Source: an uncultured Clostridia bacterium
GTDB taxonomy: Bacteria > Bacillota > Clostridia > Lachnospirales > Anaerotignaceae
Assembly: GCA_944383885.1 (NCBI GenBank)
Contig: CALWRF010000037.1
Location: forward strand, 1 to 54,351
Length of the DNA stretch: 54,351 bases
Reading direction: 5' to 3'
This document shows positions 1-8,974 of the stretch, piece by piece. Position 1 is the first letter of the stretch. Each line of letters begins with the position of its first letter. A program made the position numbers and the translations under genes. The notes beneath the pieces were generated by a model. That model was not told the DNA's origin, ran no database searches, and saw only the letters and a program-made list of their open reading frames with translations.

Positions 1-208
1 GACATTTCATATCAGCACCCTTTGTCCTGCCAGTATTAAATTTTTGACTTCACATCGTGTTCCTTGCCTCTGAAAACATTGATTTTACTGGACTTGCTCA
101 TGTTTTCTTATTAGGAGGCGGGGAAACCGTGTCCGTTTTTTATGTTAAAGAGAGAACAGCTGCAATAATTAAAATCTTTGGATTGGGAAAGAGCAGCTGT
201 TACAGGGG
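1..208. other. Window-edge intergenic sequence
   Basis: No recognisable gene lies here. A strong AGGAGG at 113-118 precedes a GTG at 129 that opens a 30-codon plus-strand frame ending at 221, which could be chance. An inverted repeat with 9-base perfect arms (AACAGCTGC at 155-163 and its complement at 193-201, 29-base loop) lies just past the stop of the minus-strand amidohydrolase gene. It may act as a weak 3' hairpin, but no good U-tract follows. Confidence 0.3.
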
Positions 209-1375
209 TCAATTAAAATAATCCATTACAAACTGCACCATAAATCCGGCAGCATAGTCCATACAGTCCTCGTCTATTTGAAGTTTTGAGCTGTGAAGTG
301 GATACGGCTCAAACTTATCATCATTCTGCGCTCCTATTAATACATAAAGCAGAGGGCATATAGCATTATATTTTGAAAAGTCCTCATTAAGTCCGCTTAT
401 TAGGTAATGACACAAAACATCTTTTCCAAAAGCCTTTTCTGCTGTTTTGGCACCCATTGCAGAAAGTTGGGCATCATTAATAACTGCTCCGCAGCCTGAA
501 GGCACAACGGACACTTCAGCTTCTGCCCTAAATGAAGCTGCGGTGCACTGAGCAATCCTTTTAACAGCCTCTATTACATGCTCTATTGCTTCATCGGAAT
601 AATACCTGCATGTACCTTCCAAAACAGCTTCGCCTGAAATTACATTTCTTGCTGTGCCCGAATTAAGTGTACCTATAGACAATACTGCCATATTATCAAG
701 GCTTAATTCGCGGCTTATAATAGTTTGGAGGTTCATAACTATAGCTGCTGCCGCAACTGTGGCATCTACAGCTGAAGACGGGCTTCCGCCGTGGCCAGAC
801 TTGCCTTTAACTTTTATATCAACTCCTGCCGAAGCTGCCATTCTCGGACCAGCTTCAACTGAAATTTTGCCAACAGGCATGTCACTTTTAACATGTATTC
901 CCACTATAGCGGAACAATCGTCAAGCTCCCCGCTTTCTACCATTTTTTCTGCACCGCTTGGAAGAAATTCTTCCGACGGCTGAAATATAAACTTAACTGT
1001 CCCCTTAATTTCGTCTTTATGTAAATTAAGTATTTTAACAGCCTGCATAAGAGAAGCCGTATGCGCATCATGACCGCAGGCATGCATTACGCCGTTATTT
1101 ACAGATGAAAACTCAAGGCCTGTTTCTTCCTCTACAGGCAGTGCGTCCATATCTGCTCTAAGACCCAGAACTTTTCCGTTTTCTTCACCTTTTATTATGG
1201 CTATAACGCCTGTTTCAGTTGGACGAACATAGGAAATGCCTAACTTTTCAAGTTCTTTAACTATCAATTCAGTTGCAGCAAATTCTTTTCCGCTTAACTC
1301 AGGGTTTTTGTGCAGATGTCTTCTTAACGCTATTGTTTCTTCCTTAAAAACGGCAGTTTCTTTTAAAATGTCCAT
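209..1375 (-). CDS. M20-family amidohydrolase / peptidase (388 aa)
   Basis: Metal-dependent amidohydrolase of the M20D type (hippurate, N-acyl-amino-acid or aminobenzoyl-glutamate hydrolases). It is predicted to be cytosolic and to release an amino acid from an N-acyl or peptide substrate. Visible motifs are GLRADMDALP (residues 71-80, metal-ligand Asp), HACGHDAHT (98-106) and FQPSEE (catalytic Glu region). The open frame runs further upstream into the carrier gene, but ATG 1375 is chosen because GGAGTGG sits at the right distance before it and the protein then begins as family members do. It lies 35 bases downstream of the YfcC-type carrier in the same direction, suggesting import followed by hydrolysis of the imported compound. 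The substrate cannot be told from sequence. Confidence 0.88.
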   Translation of the reverse strand: MDILKETAVFKEETIALRRHLHKNPELSGKEFAATELIVKELEKLGISYVRPTETGVIAIIKGEENGKVLGLRADMDALPVEEETGLEFSSVNNGVMHACGHDAHTASLMQAVKILNLHKDEIKGTVKFIFQPSEEFLPSGAEKMVESGELDDCSAIVGIHVKSDMPVGKISVEAGPRMAASAGVDIKVKGKSGHGGSPSSAVDATVAAAAIVMNLQTIISRELSLDNMAVLSIGTLNSGTARNVISGEAVLEGTCRYYSDEAIEHVIEAVKRIAQCTAASFRAEAEVSVVPSGCGAVINDAQLSAMGAKTAEKAFGKDVLCHYLISGLNEDFSKYNAICPLLYVLIGAQNDDKFEPYPLHSSKLQIDEDCMDYAAGFMVQFVMDYFN

Positions 1376-1410
1376 TTTCACCACTCCTATACATAAAACG
1401 CTTATAACGC

Positions 1411-2805
1411 TTAGAACGGACCAAGACCTACTAACTGACAAACTGCAACTGTTATACAAGCCATTATTATCTGTATAACCATAAGAGGCATAAACCATTT
1501 AAGCCATTTTGAGTAAGAAATTTCGGCTATTGAAAGACCTGCCATAAGAGGTCCGGCTGTTGGCCATAAAGCATTTGAAAGACCGTCGCCAAGCTGGAAA
1601 GCTATAACAGCTGACTGTCTTGTAACACCTATTAAATCAGACAATGGAACCATAAGCGGCATTGTTGTTGCTGCCTGACCGCTGCCTGAATAAATAATAA
1701 AGTTAAAGCAGAACTGGAAAAGGAACATAAGCACAACACCTACAACCGGTGAGAAATTGCCAAGTACAGATGATGCACCGAAAAGAAGTGTATCGATAAT
1801 ATTGCCTTCTGTAAGTATTACAAGTATTGCTCTTGCAAGACCTATTACAAGGGCGCCCATTACAACATCTCTTGCTCCCTGAACAAAATGGTCTGCTATT
1901 TCATCCGGTTTAAAGCCGTTTACAAAACCGACAACTATAGCTAAACCAAGAAGGTAGCCGCTTATTTGTGTTCCGGCACTCCAACCACTTATAACACCTA
2001 TTATAAGACCTATAAAACCTACTACTACAACAGCAAGAACTACTTTCTTTCTTGTAGTAAACTCGCCTGTTACTTTTTTAGTGTTTTCTTCTTCGCCTTT
2101 ATGTTTAAGCTCTAAGTCGTAAACAACACTAAGCTCCGGATGTTTCTTTACTTTAAGAGCATATCTCATTACATATATAATTCCTACACCTACAAAAAGA
2201 ACGAACATAATCATTCTTACGCCAAAAGCTGAAAACAGAGGAAGTTCTGCTATTTCCTGAGCAACACCTGTGTTCCACATACTCATAGGACCGCAGGCAA
2301 AGCCGGCAATATTACCTACTTGCAGAGCCGCAAAACCAACCATGGCATCATATCCCAAGGCTCGTGAAAACATTATGCAAAGGGGAACAAAAACTATAAG
2401 ACAGTCAATCATTCCAAGGAAACCGCCCATAACACCGAAAAGTATCATAAGTGCCGGAATAAGAACTAAAGACATGTGTCTTAAAACAGTTATGGAACTT
2501 TCTATACCGCTTTCTATTGCGCCTGTTGCGTTAATAATACCAAATGCTCCGCCAAATACAAATACTATAAATATAACGGAAGCACCCTCAAGCATTCCTT
2601 TAGGTACTGCCTGCAAAACACCGAATACAGAAACCGGAGTGCTTTCCATAACAGCGTATGAACCAGCCTGAACAAGAGTTCTTCCTGTTGCCTCATCGAC
2701 ATATCTTTCATAAGAACCTGCCGGAAGTATATATGTAAGTATAGCGGCAAAAATAATTATAATAGCTATAATTACGTACACGTGCGGTACTTTAAATTTA
2801 CTCAT
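1411..2805 (-). CDS. YfcC-family anaerobic carrier (464 aa)
   Basis: Integral membrane secondary carrier of the YfcC / DcuC-like family (often labelled C4-dicarboxylate anaerobic carrier, though many members sit beside peptidases). About a dozen hydrophobic helices are visible. The N-terminus KVPHVYVIIAIIIIFAAIL and the signature YSGSGQAATTMPLMVPLSD are typical. Start ATG 2805 follows a GGAGATGAGG ribosome site. It is the first gene of a two-gene unit with the M20 amidohydrolase, so an N-acyl amino acid or short peptide is a more likely substrate than a dicarboxylate; this is inference from context. The promoter region holds a direct repeat that may bind the adjacent response regulator. Confidence 0.88.
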   Translation of the reverse strand: MSKFKVPHVYVIIAIIIIFAAILTYILPAGSYERYVDEATGRTLVQAGSYAVMESTPVSVFGVLQAVPKGMLEGASVIFIVFVFGGAFGIINATGAIESGIESSITVLRHMSLVLIPALMILFGVMGGFLGMIDCLIVFVPLCIMFSRALGYDAMVGFAALQVGNIAGFACGPMSMWNTGVAQEIAELPLFSAFGVRMIMFVLFVGVGIIYVMRYALKVKKHPELSVVYDLELKHKGEEENTKKVTGEFTTRKKVVLAVVVVGFIGLIIGVISGWSAGTQISGYLLGLAIVVGFVNGFKPDEIADHFVQGARDVVMGALVIGLARAILVILTEGNIIDTLLFGASSVLGNFSPVVGVVLMFLFQFCFNFIIYSGSGQAATTMPLMVPLSDLIGVTRQSAVIAFQLGDGLSNALWPTAGPLMAGLSIAEISYSKWLKWFMPLMVIQIIMACITVAVCQLVGLGPF

Positions 2806-2882
2806 TAAACCTCATCTCCCTGTCAAGAATATAACCCTAATAGCACATAAGCCGTATTCCGGAATCAGCTTTATGGCTTTAT

Positions 2883-2913
2883 ATTATAACTTCTTTCTGA
2901 CAAAAATCTGACA
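2883..2913 (-). promoter_or_regulatory. Candidate carrier promoter with response-regulator direct repeat
   Basis: On the minus strand TATAAT (2888-2883) lies upstream of the carrier gene. Two exact copies of TGTCAGA (2913-2907 and 2902-2896) sit just before it, spaced exactly 11 bases start to start, where a -35 element would be. Tandem repeats one helical turn apart over the -35 are the usual binding layout for OmpR-type winged-helix activators. The regulator gene at 2949-4079 is immediately upstream. Binding by that protein is inferred. Confidence 0.5.
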
Positions 2914-2948
2914 TTTAACTCTAAAATGTAAATAAAAACTATATCTTT

Positions 2949-4079
2949 TTAAAAAGATTCCATTGTTAATTTTTTCAATTTTAACTTAACATTTTTAGAC
3001 GGCTTCATATCCAGCATATTTTTTAAAGACGAAACATGTTTATGTATTGTTTCAACAGCTGAAATTTTATTGCCTTCCTTTTCATAAGCTTCACAGAGCA
3101 TTAAGCAGGCTTTTTCATTAAATGGAAAAAACTTAAAGAGCTTTTCCAGCACAGACAAAGCACTTTTATTGATATATTCCTTTGTATAATATTCCGCTGC
3201 CTGAAAAGAGGTCTTTATAAATAATTTATTGTATTCTTCTCTTAAAGGCTCAAGCCATAAATAGCCTTTATCCTCTAAAAGCGGACCTTTGTAGCTGTTT
3301 ATAATATCCATAAAAAGATGTATATTGCTTTTATCGGCTTTTTGAGATATAACGGTTTTTTCGGCAGATTTAACAATGCTTAAATCAAAGTCTATGTTGT
3401 TAAGTATAACGGAATACCTTCCGTTTTTGCTTGAAAAACCTATTTCTTTAATATCCGAAAGTGTTTTTTTCAGACGGTAAAAAGCAGTATATAAGTTAGC
3501 CGCCGCCTTTTCCGGCTCCATATCGGACCAAAGTATATCGCAAAGTGTTGATTTATCTGCATCCCCCGGAACTTTAAGCAAAAGCATATAAAACAATTCT
3601 TCACTTTTGGAAGTAAGGAAATGTATATCAATTTTAGTTTCGCTTCTATATACTTCAAAAGACCCGAAAACATTTATTTTTATTTTGCAATTTAAATCAA
3701 TTCCTGATTTTTTAGATGGAAATATAAAATCTATTTTATTAACAACTCTTTTAAGTTCATCAGCCATAACAGGCTTCATAATATAGTCCATGGCATTAAC
3801 TCTGAAAGCCTCTAAAGCATACTGTGAAAAAGCTGTTAAAAACACTATTATGCATCTTTCACCTATAAGCCTTTCGGCAAGCTCTATACCGTTAAGACCC
3901 GGCATTTCAATATCGGTAAAAACAATGTCGGCGTCGTACTCCTTTACTTTTTCCACTGCCTCAAAAGGATTTGATACACAACAGCAGATTTTAATATTAT
4001 CTATATCCTTAGCCGCTCTTTTAAACAAATCGAAATTGAATTCTTCATCATCTACAATTACAGCCTTATATATACTCAT
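2949..4079 (-). CDS. Response regulator with REC, winged-helix and BTAD (SARP-like) domains (376 aa)
   Basis: DNA-binding response regulator. Residues 1-120 form a receiver: VIVDDEE near the start, phospho-acceptor Asp56 in DIVFTDIEMPG, and Lys102 in YIMKP. An OmpR-like winged helix follows (about 135-230, with LTSKSEELFYMLL), then an alpha-helical BTAD-like domain (about 235-370, GPLLEDKGYLWLEPLREEY). This architecture is known as SARP-like and is uncommon as the partner of a LytS-type kinase, which more often pairs with AraC or LytTR regulators. It overlaps the kinase gene by 14 bases, so the two are co-translated. The likely target is the downstream carrier/amidohydrolase unit. Confidence 0.85.
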   Translation of the reverse strand: MSIYKAVIVDDEEFNFDLFKRAAKDIDNIKICCCVSNPFEAVEKVKEYDADIVFTDIEMPGLNGIELAERLIGERCIIVFLTAFSQYALEAFRVNAMDYIMKPVMADELKRVVNKIDFIFPSKKSGIDLNCKIKINVFGSFEVYRSETKIDIHFLTSKSEELFYMLLLKVPGDADKSTLCDILWSDMEPEKAAANLYTAFYRLKKTLSDIKEIGFSSKNGRYSVILNNIDFDLSIVKSAEKTVISQKADKSNIHLFMDIINSYKGPLLEDKGYLWLEPLREEYNKLFIKTSFQAAEYYTKEYINKSALSVLEKLFKFFPFNEKACLMLCEAYEKEGNKISAVETIHKHVSSLKNMLDMKPSKNVKLKLKKLTMESF

Positions 4080-5628
4080 ACTCTCTCAGCACCTTTTCTT
4101 CTTTTTTCTTTGGAAAAACAATGTTGACTTTTGTGCCTTCTTTCGGTGTTGAATAAACAGAAATAAAAGCATCTTTACTGTATGTATGCAGTCTTTTATA
4201 AATATTGGCCATGCCTATTCCTTTGTTTTTTACTTTGTCCAAAAAAATATTGTCTAAAGCCTTTTCACTCATGCCTATTCCGTCATCCTCAACAGTAATA
4301 TTTAATTTATCATCTGTTCTGAAAATAGTTACATTAACTGTTCCGCCGGACATCTTTTTTGAAAGACCGTGTTTAATAGCATTTTCAACAAGAGGCTGTA
4401 CTATAAGCGGCAGTATCATAAAATCCATGCAGTCTTTTCCTATATTATATTTTACATCTATTTTATGACCATATCTGGCCTTTTCTATTGAAACGTAGGA
4501 CTTTACCAGTTCCATTTCTTTTTCAAGAGTTATTAATTCTTCTGTATTGTCGGTACTGTAAATTATACGGAGGTATTTTGTAAGATTGCCCAAAAGCACA
4601 CCTGCCTTTTCCCCGTCTACATAACAAAGAGACATTATTCGCCCTAAAGCGTTATAAAGAAAATGCGGCTTAATCTGGGCTTTAAGAAAAGCTGTTTCAT
4701 ACATTTGAAGCTGTGCATTTAAAACATCGTTATTATTTCTGGAATAAAAATACATTATAGCAAAGGCTATTGCCACAGCATATAACAAAGACACAACAAC
4801 AGCTATCTTCCATCGGTCGTCTTTGCTTTCTTTATATCTGTCTATAATTACACTTGAACTGTCGGGGTATTGGGATAAAGCGCTTTCAAAATTAAAATTT
4901 TCAATTACACTGTTTACGGAATTTAACAAATTTTTCCCTTCAGCGTCGTTTTTAAAAGCAAAACAAAATTCGTACTGTGCGTTATATATAACAAAAAGCT
5001 CTTTTGTATAAAAAAGCTCATTTCTGAAATAATCTGAACGGTAAACATTGTGCTTTTGCAGTATATAATCAACTACATGAGCACTTAAAGCCGTATACAT
5101 GGCATTATATGATTTAAAATATGTAATTTCGGCATTTTTAATATTCTTCCGGGCATACTCTTGGACCGCACTGCCTTCAACTATGCCAACCTTTTTAAAT
5201 TCAAGGTCACTTATACTTGTAACATTTTCTGAATTATCTTCATGGGTAATAACACTGTAGTTATCTGAAGCTACAGGCTGGGAAAAAAGAAGTTTATTAT
5301 CATCAGACCTGTCGGCAATAATAAACATTTGGGCTTTGCCGTCTAAAAGCATATTTATTTTATCGTCGTAGCCCATATCAAGCTTTCTGTAAAACTCATA
5401 TTCAATACCGTATTTTTCAGAAACCTCATTAAGTATATCAACGGCAACACCTCTATACTCATTTGCAATGCGGTCAAAATAAATATACGGATAAAAACTG
5501 TCGTCACATTCAACAATACATGTCCGGCTGCTTTGTTGAGTATTTGATAAATCCATATTTTCATCAAGCGCATAAACCGGATAAAAGCAGTATGAAATTA
5601 TAGCAAAAATCAGCAGTAAACATCTCAT
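4066..5628 (-). CDS. LytS-type sensor kinase with extracellular solute-binding domain (520 aa)
   Basis: Membrane sensor kinase. A signal peptide (MRCLLLIFAIISYCFYPVYA) is followed by an SBP_bac_3-like amino-acid-binding domain of about 230 residues (SFYPYIYFDRIANEYRGVAVDIL, split here as a description of its conserved first lobe). One transmembrane helix (KIAVVVSLLYAVAIAFAIMY) follows, then a His_kinase domain with the phospho-accepting motif IKPHFLYNALG and an HATPase with VQPLVENAIKHG and GIGMANIYKRL. Start ATG 5628 is preferred over the upstream 5661 because AGGTG precedes it and the signal peptide then begins the protein. The sensor domain suggests that an extracellular amino acid or peptide-like ligand triggers the partner regulator at 2949-4079. 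Confidence 0.88.
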   Translation of the reverse strand: MRCLLLIFAIISYCFYPVYALDENMDLSNTQQSSRTCIVECDDSFYPYIYFDRIANEYRGVAVDILNEVSEKYGIEYEFYRKLDMGYDDKINMLLDGKAQMFIIADRSDDNKLLFSQPVASDNYSVITHEDNSENVTSISDLEFKKVGIVEGSAVQEYARKNIKNAEITYFKSYNAMYTALSAHVVDYILQKHNVYRSDYFRNELFYTKELFVIYNAQYEFCFAFKNDAEGKNLLNSVNSVIENFNFESALSQYPDSSSVIIDRYKESKDDRWKIAVVVSLLYAVAIAFAIMYFYSRNNNDVLNAQLQMYETAFLKAQIKPHFLYNALGRIMSLCYVDGEKAGVLLGNLTKYLRIIYSTDNTEELITLEKEMELVKSYVSIEKARYGHKIDVKYNIGKDCMDFMILPLIVQPLVENAIKHGLSKKMSGGTVNVTIFRTDDKLNITVEDDGIGMSEKALDNIFLDKVKNKGIGMANIYKRLHTYSKDAFISVYSTPKEGTKVNIVFPKKKEEKVLREYEYI

Positions 5629-5754
5629 AATTACACACCTGCGCTTTATATGTAATAGCATTTAATACATTATATAAAGTATATTTTATTTATGCCTTTG
5701 TGTCAAATACGGGTTAAAGAAACAATGAATTATTATAAAATTGTAATAATACAA

Positions 5755-5787
5755 AAAACCGCCGGATAGTTTCCAACCCGACGGTCG
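5755..5787 (-). terminator. Terminator after the hsp20 pseudogene
   Basis: On the minus strand a hairpin with arms ACCGTCGG / CCGGCGGT is followed by TTTTTT. It lies about 50 bases past the end of the degenerate hsp20 frame, so it is probably that gene's surviving terminator. Confidence 0.6.
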
Positions 5788-5839
5788 AATTATTTACAAC
5801 TCAAAAACTGATGCTTTATTGGTTATCAGCACTCAACAG

Positions 5840-6151
5840 CTATATAGCCTTTCTTTTCAATGAATTAAACTTAACTTTAATGTCGCTCCTCTGAACATTT
5901 GTGCATACATAAAAGCTTCTCCGGCAGCTGCCTGAATATCTCTCACGTCTGATATAGTTGCCATTATCATTTTTTCATCTTTATCAACAGCTCTCTGAGC
6001 GCCTACTGTAAGGCAGCCGTCTTCAAGTTTAAGTGAAACATCTTCTTTCTTGCAGCTCGGAAGTATCCATATCAAGAACATAGTTTTAATATTTTTCTTT
6101 AATATCAGTCTTCATCATATTACGTTCCCTTTTGCCCATAAGCGGATTATG
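5840..6151 (-). pseudogene. Frameshifted hsp20 small heat-shock protein
   Basis: Pieces of an Hsp20/alpha-crystallin protein appear in order in different minus-strand frames. NPLMGKRERNMMKTDIKE (6148 down to ~6092) ends at a stop; YVLDMD then joins LPSCKKEDVSLKLEDGCLTV (to about 5990) after a frame change near 6077. DNGNYIRRERYSGSC-RRSFYV (from about 5970) continues in another frame after a T-run at 5970-5975 (an A-run on the coding strand), and ends DIKVKFNSLKRKAI-stop at 5840. The order matches Clostridial Hsp20, but the C-terminal GVLKI-type strand is largely missing. At least three lesions make it non-functional. A 74-residue frame (5857-6081) is the longest intact remnant. Confidence 0.85.
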
Positions 6152-6792
6152 AATACAATAAAATCTATATTTTATTAAAAAATACGCTGTCAGCTTTTTA
6201 TATTAAATTAACATTTTATATCTGACTTGTGTCAAGTACATTTTTCAAAACCGAAATACAGTTATATATTATTTCAGGAACTGGAATTTTATTGATTTCT
6301 TTTTTATAGACAGCAAAGCATAATACAAATTTATAAATTTATCGCAGGTTTTTATTAAAAGCTAAAAATTTTTAAAAGATATTTTAAAACTGCAAAATGA
6401 TTTTATTAATTCATTTTTTATAATGCGCATAAGTCTTAAAAAGATTCAACGCCAGAAGCATAAAATAATTACTTATTTATAATCATTTATATATTTTATA
6501 TTTATATAATATATTTTACCATAAAGATTTAACTGCCGCAGCATCCGGCAGAAAATAAAATTTGCATAAGCATTAAAACAGTAATATAATAAAATAACAT
6601 ATTTTTAAATGCTATATTATTAAAAAATTTAATATCTGTGCCATTCAATAATATATTAAAACGTGAAATATACCAAATACAGCAATAATTATGAAAATAA
6701 TTTAATACTTAAAAACGCATGCCTGCAAAATATGAACTTTTTAATTAAACGGCAGAAATATTTATTGTTTTATAATAAAAAGGGGTGAGGCG
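6152..6792. other. AT-rich intergenic region upstream of the GGDEF gene
   Basis: About 640 bases, very AT-rich, with no frame that looks like a gene on either strand. It probably holds the 5' decayed part of hsp20 and the promoter of the GGDEF gene. I could not pick a promoter confidently because TATAAT-like strings are everywhere. Confidence 0.5.
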
Positions 6793-8172
6793 ATGCAGTT
6801 ACGTAATTCGCAAATTAATTTATCCACCCATTTATACATTCTTTTTGGGTTGGTTGCTGTTGAACTGCTGATGTCATTTTCATTTTTGGGATATATTCAC
6901 ACATCTACATTATCTGTTACATTTGCTTTTATTCCCGTTATGGTTGCAGGGTGTCTGCTTAAACCGGCAGACTCAACAATTCTTGGCTTGGTATTTGGTC
7001 TTTGCAGTATGTGGAAAGCATCTGCAACTTATGTATCAAATGTTGACAAAATATTTTCTCCTTTATTAAGCGGAAGTCCTTTAAACAGCCTATTATTAAG
7101 TGTTGGCTCGCGGGCGCTTTTTGGTTTTATAATAGGCATGCTGTATGTTTTGGCGAAACGTTCCAAAAAACATAAAATATTTTGGATTGCTGTAGTTTCG
7201 CTGTTTGGAAAAAATATTCACGCTTTAATTGTTTACAGTGTAATGGGAATTCTGTTTCCAGATTTAGGCTATGGAATTATAAATACATTTTATGAATTTT
7301 TATCATTGAACAATTTTATCACCATGCTTATAACTTCTTTTTTAGTATTACTATGCTGGAAAATTTACAATTCTCCGTTTTTTGAACGCTGTCAGCAGTA
7401 TGAGGCTGTTACAAACAGCATGAATTTAACAAAACAGTGGAATTATTTTGCCATTTTAACAGCTGTTATGATTCTTATGCTTTTATTTTCCGGAGCAGTA
7501 GCGTTATATTTTGTAAACCGAATGAATTTTATGCTTATGGCAAATGGTCATACATTGCCTGAAACTACGTATTATGACTTGCTTCATCTGCAAATCCAGT
7601 TTTTATTGGGCATACTCTCAATTGCATTTTTAACAGCATTAATTTTTATATTCAGCCGTAAACATGCGGCGTACCGCGATTTCGAGGCTAATACTGACGC
7701 CTTGACAAGCCTGCTTAACAGGAGAGGTTTTTTTCATATTTTAAGCAATTTTTTAAAAAACCTGAATTTTTCAGGCAGTAACGCGCACTATTTTATTATA
7801 CTTGATGTTGACCAGTTCAAAAATATAAATGACCGCTATGGTCACCAGACAGGAGACAGGGTTTTGCGCGATATTGCGGCATATTTAAAAGACTCTTTTG
7901 GCGAAATAGGCAGTGTGGGAAGGATTGGCGGAGATGAGTTTGTTGTATTTATCCACGATTTAATTACAAAGGAAGAACTGGAAACTATTCTGCGGCACTT
8001 TATGCATAATGTTCACAGCATATATTGTGAAGATGAAAAAATATCATGCAGTATAGGAGTTGCTTCTTTTACAGAGCCAAAACAGGAAAACTTTCTATAC
8101 CAAAAAGCCGACGAGGCATTATATGAGTCAAAAAGACAAGGAAGAGACCAGTATATTATTGTTTCGGCATAA
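6793..8172 (+). CDS. Membrane diguanylate cyclase with ECF S-component-like sensor region (459 aa)
   Basis: Predicted membrane-bound cyclic-di-GMP synthase. Residues 1-200 contain about five to six hydrophobic segments and resemble the substrate-binding (S) component of ECF vitamin transporters (FAFIPVMVAGCLLKPADST followed by LGLVFGLCSMWKA). A second membrane pair lies at about 220-300, flanking a short extracytoplasmic loop. The C-terminal 160 residues are a GGDEF domain with DALTSLLNRRGF, ILDVDQFKNINDRYGH and the intact active-site motif RIGGDEF. No RxxD inhibitory site is obvious five residues before GGDEF. Start ATG 6793 follows AGGGGTGAGG. It stands alone, with the IS element downstream. 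The S-component resemblance is by eye and suggests that a small molecule is sensed. Confidence 0.85.
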   Translation: MQLRNSQINLSTHLYILFGLVAVELLMSFSFLGYIHTSTLSVTFAFIPVMVAGCLLKPADSTILGLVFGLCSMWKASATYVSNVDKIFSPLLSGSPLNSLLLSVGSRALFGFIIGMLYVLAKRSKKHKIFWIAVVSLFGKNIHALIVYSVMGILFPDLGYGIINTFYEFLSLNNFITMLITSFLVLLCWKIYNSPFFERCQQYEAVTNSMNLTKQWNYFAILTAVMILMLLFSGAVALYFVNRMNFMLMANGHTLPETTYYDLLHLQIQFLLGILSIAFLTALIFIFSRKHAAYRDFEANTDALTSLLNRRGFFHILSNFLKNLNFSGSNAHYFIILDVDQFKNINDRYGHQTGDRVLRDIAAYLKDSFGEIGSVGRIGGDEFVVFIHDLITKEELETILRHFMHNVHSIYCEDEKISCSIGVASFTEPKQENFLYQKADEALYESKRQGRDQYIIVSA

Positions 8173-8380
8173 ATTTATTAATCTTTTTAAATCAGAAAAT
8201 ATATCTTTAATGTATTATTATTGAAAAGCGCTGTTAATAAAATGCGGCTTAATTTATAAAAAGATATGTTAAAAGTTCCATAATTACATGTTCGGCAGTA
8301 TTTAATGGGTTATAAATGTGTTTAATGGCTGTTCACATACGGCTGATTAAAAAAATTTTTATAAATTTGCGACAAAACCA

Positions 8381-8501
8381 AAACTACCCGCTTAGCGGGT
8401 AGTTTGCTTTGCCCTATAAGGGCATGGTGCTTGCTGGAGCCTTAAGGCTCCTTGAATTAGTCTTGCCAACCGCTTTCGCTTTCAACTACCGCTTAAGCGG
8501 T
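8381..8501. repeat. Four palindromes at the 3' end of the IS element
   Basis: Four perfect short palindromes lie between the tnpA stop and the element's end: CTACCCGC-TTA-GCGGGTAG (8384-8402), GCCCTATAAGGGC (8411-8423), GGAGCCTTAAGGCTCC (8436-8451) and ACCGCTTAAGCGGT (8488-8501). The first is the expected IS end hairpin. The last, followed by T5, may act as a terminator for plus-strand read-through. The middle two are unexplained. Confidence 0.6.
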
Positions 8502-8503
8502 TT

Positions 8504-8974
8504 TTATTTGTTCTTTTTTACCGGCTCTCCTGTAAACGGGTCTACATATTCCTGTAAACTGATTTGGTCTGCCGCTATATCTTCTTGTAATTGATTTTTC
8601 ACATATTCTTTTATTGCCTTTTCATTTCTTCCAACTGTATCAACGTAATATCCTCTGCACCAAAAATGCCTGTTTCCGTATCTATATTTTAAATTTGCGT
8701 ATCTATCGAATATCATTAAAGAACTTTTTCCCTTTAAATATCCCATTACACTTGACTCGCTGTACTTCGGTGGTATTTCTATCACCACATGTATGTGGTC
8801 TGAACATGCCGTTGCCTCAAGTATCGTTATACCTTTTTGCTCACACAGTTTTCTTAATATTTTTCCTATGTCTGCCTTAATTTTTCCGTATATCGCCATT
8901 CTTCTGTATTTTGGTGCAAACACTATGTGATATTTGCAATTCCATGTTGTATGTGCTAAACTGTTTTTATCCAT
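8504..8974 (-). CDS. tnpA: IS200-type Y1 transposase TnpA (156 aa)
   Basis: HUH single-strand transposase. The hallmark HxH appears in SDHIHVVIEI, and the candidate catalytic Tyr lies in the C-terminal helix (AIKEYVKNQ). NTERM KYHIVFAPKYRR and the GYLKGKSS motif are typical of IS200. Start ATG 8974 is chosen over an in-frame codon 78 bases upstream because AAAGGAGG precedes it at normal spacing and the protein then has standard length. It looks intact: no frameshift and all motifs present, so the element may still move. Confidence 0.93.
   Translation of the reverse strand: MDKNSLAHTTWNCKYHIVFAPKYRRMAIYGKIKADIGKILRKLCEQKGITILEATACSDHIHVVIEIPPKYSESSVMGYLKGKSSLMIFDRYANLKYRYGNRHFWCRGYYVDTVGRNEKAIKEYVKNQLQEDIAADQISLQEYVDPFTGEPVKKNK

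Noticed and set aside
654..983. Plus-strand frame opposite the M20 gene
   Set aside because: Shadow of a well-supported minus-strand gene; no ribosome site, no recognisable domain.
1376..1498. N-terminal extension of the M20 amidohydrolase frame
   Set aside because: It reads into the 3' end of the carrier gene, has no ribosome site and does not resemble the family; ATG 1375 with GGAGTGG fits.
8409..8594. Plus-strand frame over the IS end
   Set aside because: Made of the IS palindromes and the reverse of the tnpA tail; not a gene.
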